Positions 7,244 to 13,065 of a DNA stretch of 44,351 nucleotides are shown in pieces (positions within the stretch are counted from its first letter, which is position 1; every line of letters begins with the position of its first letter). The notes beneath the pieces are model-generated. The model did no database searches. It was not told the origin of the DNA and saw nothing but the letters and a program-made list of their open reading frames with translations. The position numbers and the translations under genes were made by a program. Origin of the DNA: Candidatus Woesearchaeota archaeon (lineage in GTDB: Archaea > Nanobdellota > Nanobdellia > Woesearchaeales > JACPJR01); contig JACPJR010000028.1 of assembly GCA_016187565.1 (NCBI GenBank), positions 1 through 44,351 of the forward strand, read 5' to 3'.

Positions 7244-8531
7244 GTTTCAACCTCTCTGAGTGACGGTGTAAAGATTGAGAAAGTTGATTCATTTCACTTA
7301 CCAAATCTTCTAATTCCCATGAAGTAATATCTGATTGCGATGGCATTAAATGAGTCATGTGCCTGAAATCATAATTATTCCAGTTATAGTTGAATATTCT
7401 TCCTTCTCTCAAAAGTTTTTTTTGTATGGGAGTTCCTGGAAATGGAGTTAATAAAGAAACTTGATAATAATCCAGACCTAATTCAGTTGCTCTTCTCGGA
7501 ATACTCTCAATATATTCTCGGGTATCTGTATCATTGCCAGCAATAAATAAACCGGTAACATTAAATCCATAGGATTTTAAGATTGCAACTTTATTTTTTA
7601 TTTGGGCAGGTGATATTCCTTTTCTTCTTTCTTTAAGTTGTGGTGTTTCCAAGGCTTCAATACCAATAAGAAATGTTTTGAAACCTACTTGTTTACACAT
7701 TTCCAATAGTTTAGGATTATCAGCAATATTAAGTCGTGCTTGTGTTGTAATCTGTACGTCTTCTGTTAAATTCTTGGATAATAGGTATCTTAATACTTCT
7801 TCTTCTTCTTCTTGACCTGTACCGCCAAAATTATCATCAACAAGAAAAACATTCATTTGACCTTGTTCGTCTCTTCGGAAATAACCATCATCAAAGTCAA
7901 TACGCATGCGTTTAAATTCTTCAGCTATTCTTTCCTCTGATTTTATTCTTGTTGTAGTGTGACCCGCAGCCTGTATAGCACAGAAATCACAGCGAGCATA
8001 GCTACATCCTCTTGACATCAGTATTGGATATCTTGAAAAAGGAAATTTTTTTAGATCTTTTACTAGACTATAATCCACAAACGGCAATCCATCAAGATCT
8101 GCAGTCGTTCCATAAATGATTCTCTCTAAATACGCATGGTTTTTAATCCCTTCCAAGATAGATTCTAATGCCTTTTCTCCTTCGCCAACTACAACATGAT
8201 CAGCACCATTTTCTAATGCTTCACCAGGATTAAAACTCACATGCCATCCGCCCATGATGATTTTTTTATCTGGAAATCTCCTTTTTACCTCGATTGAAAT
8301 TTGATACATCCTTCTTACATTGGGTGTGTGTGAACTCAGTGCAAGAACATCATACTTTTCAATATCTTCTAAAGTCAGGGATCGTATTGATTCTATATGC
8401 AAAGTAGCATCATAACCAACTTTCTTAGCAACTGCTCCTAAATAAGGAATTGCTAAGCCAGGAATAACATTTTCAAATTCATGACTACTTGGTTTTACTT
8501 CAACTAGACCAATTTTAGGTTGATATGCCAT
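7236..8531 (-). CDS. B12-binding-type radical SAM protein with CX4CX2C motif
   Basis: 431 aa. Residues 1-135 look like the Rossmann-type cobalamin-binding domain of class B radical SAM enzymes: PGLAIPYLGAVAKKVGY, YDVLALSSHTPN, then IIMGGWHVSFNP and VVVGEGEKAL. The radical SAM barrel begins with SRGCSYARCDFC; the cluster cysteines C176, C181 and C184 are spaced CX4CX2C rather than the canonical CX3CX2C (checked in the codons). VFLVDDNFGG (228-237) is the usual DD-N-F strand. No clear DxHxxG cobalamin motif is seen, so cofactor use is uncertain; such enzymes often methylate or rearrange unactivated carbons. It is first in an operon with the ketosynthase and divergent from a TrmB-type regulator. 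Confidence 0.85.
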   Translation of the reverse strand: MAYQPKIGLVEVKPSSHEFENVIPGLAIPYLGAVAKKVGYDATLHIESIRSLTLEDIEKYDVLALSSHTPNVRRMYQISIEVKRRFPDKKIIMGGWHVSFNPGEALENGADHVVVGEGEKALESILEGIKNHAYLERIIYGTTADLDGLPFVDYSLVKDLKKFPFSRYPILMSRGCSYARCDFCAIQAAGHTTTRIKSEERIAEEFKRMRIDFDDGYFRRDEQGQMNVFLVDDNFGGTGQEEEEEVLRYLLSKNLTEDVQITTQARLNIADNPKLLEMCKQVGFKTFLIGIEALETPQLKERRKGISPAQIKNKVAILKSYGFNVTGLFIAGNDTDTREYIESIPRRATELGLDYYQVSLLTPFPGTPIQKKLLREGRIFNYNWNNYDFRHMTHLMPSQSDITSWELEDLVSEMNQLSQSLHRHSERLKHE

Positions 8532-8567
8532 TTACATCGCTATTATTTAGTAGCAAATAACAAACTC

Positions 8568-8577
8568 TTAAATATAT
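8568..8577. promoter_or_regulatory. Shared bidirectional TATA element
   Basis: TTAAATATAT is the only TATA-like element in the 67-base divergent gap. On the plus strand its centre is 26 bases before the regulator ATG, predicting a leaderless mRNA. On the minus strand it is about 41 bases before the radical SAM ATG, predicting a leader of about 15 bases. Confidence 0.5.
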
Positions 8578-8580
8578 GTA

Positions 8581-8598
8581 ACAACTACCGGTGGTTGT
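8581..8598. promoter_or_regulatory. 18-bp palindromic operator next to the TrmB-type gene
   Basis: ACAACTACCGGTGGTTGT reads the same on the other strand except for one mismatched pair. It ends exactly at the regulator's first codon and lies just upstream of the TATA element as seen from the minus-strand operon. It is the obvious candidate site for the adjacent TrmB-type protein. Confidence 0.6.
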
Positions 8599-9345
8599 AT
8601 GATGCAGCAAGAATTAATGGATGTTGGGCTAACAGAATACGAATCAAAGGTTTATGAAACCTTAGTAGTAGAAGGAGATCTCACCGGAGGTAAGATTAGC
8701 AGACTGAGTGGAGTTCCTCAAGGGAAGGTATATACTGTCTTAAACTCCTTAATAGAAAAGGGGTTTGTGTCGGTAACACCAATAAAGCCGAAGATTTTCA
8801 GAGCGAAAGATTCAAGTAACGCCATATCATCATTTTTAAACCAAAAAATAAAGGAATTAACGCTCCTTAAAGAGGAGATACCCCGAAAATTAAGAAATGT
8901 AAATATCTCTCAACAGAAAGAACTATCAGAACAAATTCATGTTCTTGGTTCTAAACAGTCTACGTATTCGACCATTGCTGAACTAACCATGTGTGCTAAA
9001 AAAGAGATCAAACATGTATTTACCTTTGAAACAAAAGTAGAGTCGTTAATCTACCTCGATCTGTTAAAGGCTGCCATCAAAAATGGAGTTCAGGTGAAAA
9101 TTATCGCTGCTAAATCAGATAATGAAAGCAGGAAAATGATTAAGAGGTACGCAAAAGAAGGGATACAGGTAAAACACCTTCCGTTGGAAGAGATACGGTT
9201 TTTTATCAAAGACTCGGATGAATGTTTGATTAACTTCCTTGACCCAAATGATAAAAGAAAAAGACTAGCGCTCTATTTTTCACATAGTGGATTCTCTAAA
9301 CATATGTCTCACTATTTTGATGAATTGTGGAGAAGAGCAACATAA
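8599..9345 (+). CDS. TrmB-family transcriptional regulator
   Basis: 248 aa. The N-terminus is a TrmB winged helix: LTEYESKVYETLVVEG (11-26), KISRLSGVPQGKVYTVLNSL (recognition helix) and KGFVSVT. A coiled-coil dimerisation helix follows (about 80-110), and then the C-terminal effector domain typical of the family, ending in LYFSHSGFSKHMSHYFDELW. TrmB proteins sense sugars or other metabolites and act as activators or repressors depending on site position; the ligand here is unknown. The ATG at 8599 fits a leaderless transcript; an ATG one codon on (8602) would use the GGTGG in the palindrome as ribosome site. It is divergent from the radical SAM-ketosynthase operon, its likely target. Confidence 0.88.
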   Translation: MMQQELMDVGLTEYESKVYETLVVEGDLTGGKISRLSGVPQGKVYTVLNSLIEKGFVSVTPIKPKIFRAKDSSNAISSFLNQKIKELTLLKEEIPRKLRNVNISQQKELSEQIHVLGSKQSTYSTIAELTMCAKKEIKHVFTFETKVESLIYLDLLKAAIKNGVQVKIIAAKSDNESRKMIKRYAKEGIQVKHLPLEEIRFFIKDSDECLINFLDPNDKRKRLALYFSHSGFSKHMSHYFDELWRRAT

Positions 9346-9392
9346 GCAGTTTTGTACCTTTTTTGTCTTTTACAGCAATCCTTTTGCCAATA

Positions 9393-9400
9393 TTTATAAA
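9393..9400 (+). promoter_or_regulatory. TATA box for tRNA-Arg
   Basis: TTTATAAA centred about 30 bases before the first tRNA base, the correct spacing for transcription starting a few bases before the tRNA. Confidence 0.7.
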
Positions 9401-9426
9401 GCACTAACTTCTACCCCCTAATCTGA

Positions 9427-9539
9427 GGGCCTGTAGCATAACCTGGACAGGGCTAATCAGCTTGGCATTTATGCCACCACACCAGTGAGTGCGGCCGGCT
9501 TCGGACCGGCTGATCGGGGTTCAAATCCTCGCAGGCTCG
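9427..9539 (+). tRNA. tRNA-Arg(UCG) with a probable 39-nt intron in the D-loop
   Basis: Acceptor arms GGGCCTG (9427-9433) and CAGGCTC (9532-9538) pair with one G-U; the discriminator is G9539 and CCA is not encoded. The T arm is CGGGG (9515-9519), loop TTCAAAT, CCTCG. The anticodon arm is GCCGG (9494-9498), loop CTTCGGA, CCGGC, giving anticodon TCG at 9501-9503, which reads CGA. About 40 extra bases lie between the D-loop and the anticodon stem. The best model removes 9449-9487. D-stem GCAT (9436-9439) then pairs fully with GTGC (9489-9492), whereas pairing with the nearer GGGC (9450-9453) leaves an A-G mismatch. The spliced D-loop is AACCTGGACA, with G18-G19 and A21 in place. Splicing would need the archaeal splicing endonuclease and RtcB. 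Confidence 0.85.
9449..9487 (+). other. Predicted noncanonical tRNA intron (position 20/21)
   Basis: CTGG (9443-9446) can pair with CCAG (9482-9485). This leaves three-base bulges ACA (9447-9449) and TGA (9486-9488), the geometry of the bulge-helix-bulge motif cut by archaeal splicing endonuclease. The intron body contains a hairpin with TGGCAT and ATGCCA arms (9463-9476). The inner helix next to the central one is weak, so this may be a relaxed form of the motif; exact ends could shift by a base or two. Confidence 0.6.
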
Positions 9540-9540
9540 C

Positions 9541-9547
9541 TTTTTTT
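9541..9547 (+). terminator. Oligo-T terminator of tRNA-Arg
   Basis: Seven T residues start two bases after the discriminator base, as expected for archaeal intrinsic termination. From 9548 to 9713 I see only promoter sequence for the next gene. Confidence 0.65.
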
Positions 9548-9656
9548 ACACTAAAAATCTCCTAACTCAATCTTCTCAAGTTATAACGCGTGGCGGGCGA
9601 ATTATAAATAAAGCACTTCATTAAACACCTTGCTTTACATTTACATTATCACAAGT

Positions 9657-9664
9657 TTTATATT
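9657..9664 (+). promoter_or_regulatory. TATA box for the EndoQ-like gene
   Basis: TTTATATT, about 53 bases before the ATG at 9714, predicts a leader of about 25 bases carrying the GGTGG ribosome site at 9704-9708. A second TATA-like element (TTATAAATA, 9602-9610) is a weaker alternative. Confidence 0.45.
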
Positions 9665-9713
9665 CCATTCTTCTTTAACGTAACTAAATAGGTAACTAAG
9701 TAAGGTGGATTTC

Positions 9714-11030
9714 ATGAACATCATTGCTGACCTTCATATCCATGGACGATATTCTCGTGCCTGCTCGACGCAGTTAAGCATCAAAAACCTTGAGAAGTAT
9801 GCACGGATTAAAGGAATCAATCTCTTAGGAACAGGAGATTTTACCCATCCTGAATGGTACAAAGAGCTGCAACAAGAACTACAGGAAGACGGAACAGGAA
9901 TTCTCAGGACAACAGAAGGCTTTGCATTTATGCTGACAACCGAGATTTCTTTGATCTACACCCAAGCAGGAAGAGGAAGAAGAATTCATCTCGTTGTGTG
10001 GGCACCTTCCTTTGCTGTTGTTGACCAGATTACTAAAGAACTAAAAAAATATGGAAGAGTTGATTATGATGGACGACCCATCTTTAAGATTCCCTGTCCT
10101 CGGTTTGTGGAAATGTTTAAAGCAATTGATGATGCTATTGAGATCATCCCCGCACATATCTGGACGCCGTGGTTCAGCCTCTTTGGCGCAAATTCTGGTT
10201 TTGACTCGGTAAAGGAATGCTTTGATAATCAAGAAAAACATATCTTCGGACTTGAAACAGGATTGAGCAGCGATCCTGCGATGAATTGGCAACTGAGTCA
10301 ATTAGATCGTTACAGTTTAGTGAGCTTTTCAGATTCACATGCACACTGGCCATGGCGCTTAGGGAGAGAGGCAACGGTCTTTAATGTCAATAAATTAACG
10401 TACAAGGCAATCATCAATGCACTGCGAACAAAAGAAGGCTTAGAGGAAACGATTGAAGTTGATCCAAATTTTGGAAAATATCACTTGACTGGACATCGAT
10501 CATGTAAGATTGTTCTTGAGCCAGAAGAAGCTTTCCGTTATAAAAATATCTGCCCTGTCTGCCGAAAGCTGTTAACCGTAGGTGTACTTCAGCGTGTGAA
10601 TGAACTTGCTGACCGTCCTTACGGATTTAAACCAAAAGGTGCAATACCATTCCGTTCTTTAATCCCCTTATCTGAACTTATTGCTGCTGCACTCGGGAAA
10701 GCAGTTGCAACGAAAACTGTTTGGCAGGAGTATTACAAGCTGGTAAGCAAAGAAACAAGCGAATTTGATATCTTACTTTTTTTCTCAGCTGAAGAACTCC
10801 TTAAGAAAACCTCAAAAGAGTTGGTTGATCTCATCAGCAAAAACAGGCGTGGAGAAATTCCGATTAAGCCGGGCTATGACGGGCTCTATGGTATCCCCCA
10901 AATAAAAGAAAAGATAAATACTCAAGAGAAGGTATCTGAAGAAAAAGAAAGAGACAAAAATAACGATCCCTCAATGAGAAAAAAATCCTTACGTAGTGTG
11001 CAGACCGGGTTGAACAAATTTTATTCGTAG
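9714..11030 (+). CDS. EndoQ-like PHP-domain endonuclease (TIGR00375 family)
   Basis: EndoQ nicks DNA 5' of deaminated bases (uracil, hypoxanthine, xanthine) and abasic sites. The 438-aa protein starts directly with the PHP metal motif DLHIH (H8, H10). It continues with GDFTHPEW (D42, H45), TTEIS (E77), IIPAHIW (H148) and SFSDSHAHWPW (D207, H209), all typical metal ligands of this family. The C-terminal zinc-binding part contains C264 and CPVC (280-283) followed by GVLQRVNELADRP, a hallmark of the EndoQ family. The tail (about 390-438) is charged and probably disordered. I chose the ATG at 9714 over an in-frame GTG at 9705 because that GTG lies inside the ribosome site AAGGTGG. Monocistronic. 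Confidence 0.85.
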   Translation: MNIIADLHIHGRYSRACSTQLSIKNLEKYARIKGINLLGTGDFTHPEWYKELQQELQEDGTGILRTTEGFAFMLTTEISLIYTQAGRGRRIHLVVWAPSFAVVDQITKELKKYGRVDYDGRPIFKIPCPRFVEMFKAIDDAIEIIPAHIWTPWFSLFGANSGFDSVKECFDNQEKHIFGLETGLSSDPAMNWQLSQLDRYSLVSFSDSHAHWPWRLGREATVFNVNKLTYKAIINALRTKEGLEETIEVDPNFGKYHLTGHRSCKIVLEPEEAFRYKNICPVCRKLLTVGVLQRVNELADRPYGFKPKGAIPFRSLIPLSELIAAALGKAVATKTVWQEYYKLVSKETSEFDILLFFSAEELLKKTSKELVDLISKNRRGEIPIKPGYDGLYGIPQIKEKINTQEKVSEEKERDKNNDPSMRKKSLRSVQTGLNKFYS

Positions 11031-11065
11031 TCTGCTTGGACACAATCACCTCACTCAACTAGCCT

Positions 11066-11566
11066 CTACTCAACGATCAGATAGCCGATGAAAGGAGTAG
11101 AGCGTTCATCAAAGAAAAATACGCCATTTCTCTCTGCGCTAAAGGTAATTTCCTCTACTTGGTTGGGAGCAAGATAAAGCTCTACATCCTCGGGTTCAAG
11201 GACAAAGAGCGTTGCATTATCACGCAAGTTATGGACGATAAAGGTAACGTCAGTACCTCGGTCAACTATAATTGTTTCAGGGGTAATTCTTCCCTGGAGA
11301 AACCGAATAAGGAAGGTGTTTGTTTCATCCTTGTCTCCATTGACGATGCTTTTTTCAGAAGAAGAAAACATATAGGTTTGGTAGACAATCTGCTCTTGTA
11401 GTTTTTCTTGCTGCTGTCCTTGCTGTATCTCTTCCTGCTCAGTAGAGAAGACCGGCTTAAGGTCAGAAAGGACACTCTCGCCATACAACATAAGAAGAAG
11501 AAGAAAAGCACCGATGAATAATAATTTAACGGTTGTCATGGTTGTCAAAGAAAATAAAAACGCCAC
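11066..11566 (-). CDS. Small membrane-anchored cupredoxin-like protein (tentative)
   Basis: 166 aa from a GTG that directly follows the stop of the upstream lipoprotein gene; an ATG ten codons in (11539) would give 157 aa and an equally good signal anchor. The N-terminus is hydrophobic (KLLFIGAFLLLLMLYG), followed by a Gln/Glu-rich linker. The last 80 residues (GRITPETIIVDRGTDVTF, then DVELYLAPNQVEEITFSAE and GVFFFDERS) have the strand pattern of cupredoxin domains. The copper ligands (His, Cys, His, Met cluster) are absent, so it probably binds no copper. Likely in an operon with the lipoprotein and located on the outer face of the membrane. Function unknown. Confidence 0.6.
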   Translation of the reverse strand: MAFLFSLTTMTTVKLLFIGAFLLLLMLYGESVLSDLKPVFSTEQEEIQQGQQQEKLQEQIVYQTYMFSSSEKSIVNGDKDETNTFLIRFLQGRITPETIIVDRGTDVTFIVHNLRDNATLFVLEPEDVELYLAPNQVEEITFSAERNGVFFFDERSTPFIGYLIVE

Positions 11567-12859
11567 TTACGTGAATTGTGGCGGTCTGTTCTTGTTGCGT
11601 ACGGTAATAGTCACTTCTTGACTAACCTCTGCCTTTCCATCTGAGGCTGTTACGGTAACCGTGTACGTACCTGCATCATCATAGGTTGTGGTATAGGTGT
11701 CTTCAGTCATCCACCCACTATAACTAAGCTCAACATCATCGCCGTCCTCATCGCTAACCGTAGGATCTAAGACAACAGTATCGCCTTCGTCAACCGTAAG
11801 GTCAGCAAGAGACTCGAAGACCGGAGGATGATTTAATGCCTCAACCATAACAACGAGCTCTTCGGTATCATCAAGGTCACCATCTGAAGCAGTAACAAGA
11901 AGGGTATATTCTCCTGCATCGCCAACTTCAGTCTGCCACTCTCCTGTTTCGTCAAGCGGATCAGTATAGGTAACGATTACATTATCCCCATCTGGATCAG
12001 TAAAGCGGGGAACGACTTTGATCATGTCTCCTTCCTTCACTCTTACGGTTGTAAAGGAACTCAACTCAGGAGCCCGATTAATGTTTTTCACCGTGATAGC
12101 AACTGGTTTCTTGACCTCTGCCTTTCCGTCTGAGGCTGTTACGGTAACCGTGTACGTACCTGCATCATCATAGGTTGTGGTATAGGTGTCTTTAGTCATC
12201 CACCCACTATAACTAAGCTCAACATCATCGCCGTCTTCATCGCTAACCGTAGGATCTAAGACAACGGTATCGCCTTCGTCAACCGTAACATCTTGGAGTC
12301 CACTAATGACTGGTGCTTTATTGACACTATTGACGACAACCAACAAATTTTGCGTTGTTTCAAGCTCACCATCTGATGCAGTGATCGTGACTAAGTACTC
12401 ACCAGCATCTCCAATGTTGGTTTGCCATTTTCCATTGGTATCAAGAGGTTTGCTGTAAGTATAAACAAGCGTATCACCATCAGGATCAATAGCCTCGAGG
12501 TTTGATAGATCAACAAGTTCTCCTTCATTGACAATTCGTTTTGGTGTTAAGGAAGGGGTTTTTGTTTGACTCGGTGAGGTTGGTTGTGGAAGAACCTCGG
12601 TTTTGTTTTCTTCCTCGTTCATCGTAGGTTCAGGGACGTCAGGAGTTTCTTCTCCATCCGCTGGAGGAGTGGTATTGGAACCAGAGAGTAATTCTTCAAG
12701 CTCTTTTATTTCTTGGTCTACATTACCCTGATTTCCTTGGTCATATAAAGAAACATTCGTAATGTTTTCTCCACTAATAGGCTCACGCTGACAACCAGCG
12801 ATAGCAACTATGAGAATTCCTAAGAGTAAAACACTTATCGTGCGTGTTATAAATTTCAT
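11567..12859 (-). CDS. Secreted lipoprotein with four PKD/cadherin-like repeats
   Basis: 430 aa. A signal peptide ends in the lipobox AIAGC, with C23 as the likely lipidated residue. A Pro/Thr/Glu-rich spacer (about 30-105) is followed by four Ig-fold repeats of about 80 residues in the order A-B-A'-B'. Each has an acidic calcium-type loop (DPDGD or DEDGDD) and a closing DAGxYxxxVTASDG strand. The two B repeats are nearly identical at DNA level. This architecture suits a cell-surface adhesion or spacer protein. A strong GAGGTGATCT ribosome site precedes the ATG. It heads an operon with the cupredoxin-like gene. No catalytic domain is seen. Confidence 0.8.
   Translation of the reverse strand: MKFITRTISVLLLGILIVAIAGCQREPISGENITNVSLYDQGNQGNVDQEIKELEELLSGSNTTPPADGEETPDVPEPTMNEEENKTEVLPQPTSPSQTKTPSLTPKRIVNEGELVDLSNLEAIDPDGDTLVYTYSKPLDTNGKWQTNIGDAGEYLVTITASDGELETTQNLLVVVNSVNKAPVISGLQDVTVDEGDTVVLDPTVSDEDGDDVELSYSGWMTKDTYTTTYDDAGTYTVTVTASDGKAEVKKPVAITVKNINRAPELSSFTTVRVKEGDMIKVVPRFTDPDGDNVIVTYTDPLDETGEWQTEVGDAGEYTLLVTASDGDLDDTEELVVMVEALNHPPVFESLADLTVDEGDTVVLDPTVSDEDGDDVELSYSGWMTEDTYTTTYDDAGTYTVTVTASDGKAEVSQEVTITVRNKNRPPQFT
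11625..11799. repeat. 175-bp duplicated segment, copy 1
   Basis: Aligns without gaps to 12114-12288 with four mismatches that I can count (about 98% identical). It encodes most of the fourth Ig-like repeat of the lipoprotein. Confidence 0.9.
12114..12288. repeat. 175-bp duplicated segment, copy 2
   Basis: Partner of 11625-11799 at an offset of 489 bases; encodes the second Ig-like repeat. The near identity contrasts with the diverged first and third repeats, indicating a recent two-domain duplication or gene conversion. Confidence 0.9.
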
Positions 12860-12944
12860 CAGATCACCTCATCCGTCTTTTTTGTTTATTTTGTTTAAAT
12901 TCCCCAGTCACAATTAGGTGTTGCCATTTTCGAATGGACACATC

Positions 12945-12952
12945 TATTTAAA
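12945..12952 (-). promoter_or_regulatory. BRE/TATA promoter of the lipoprotein operon
   Basis: On the minus strand CCGAAAAG is followed directly by TTTAAATA, a good BRE plus TATA box. The predicted start near 12922 leaves a leader of about 60 bases. Confidence 0.55.
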
Positions 12953-13036
12953 CTTTTCGGTGAGAACAACGAGAGAAAAACACCATTCTCTAGTAGCAGC
13001 ACTTCAAAACTCCACGGATAAAACACAATAGAGAAC

Positions 13037-13043
13037 TATTTAA
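13037..13043 (+). promoter_or_regulatory. TATA box for Lhr (leaderless)
   Basis: TATTTAA is centred 26 bases before the ATG at 13066 and no ribosome site precedes the ATG, so the mRNA is probably leaderless. Confidence 0.5.
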
Positions 13044-13065
13044 GGCTGCAGGTATTACCCCTCTG

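Noticed and set aside
9450-9453. GGGC as the 3' strand of the tRNA D-stem, with the intron placed at 25/26 or 26/27
   Set aside because: It pairs with GCAT only with an A-G mismatch and yields no bulge-helix-bulge around the ends; GTGC at 9489-9492 pairs fully and restores A21.
9456-9514. ATCAGC (9456-9461) pairing with GCTGAT (9509-9514) as the anticodon stem
   Set aside because: It would leave no variable loop before the T-stem and would bury the good 5-bp anticodon arm with loop CTTCGGA. It may be an alternative precursor fold only.
11600-12300. Possible CRISPR-like or mobile repeat
   Set aside because: Only two copies, in frame, each encoding an Ig-like domain of one protein; no spacers.
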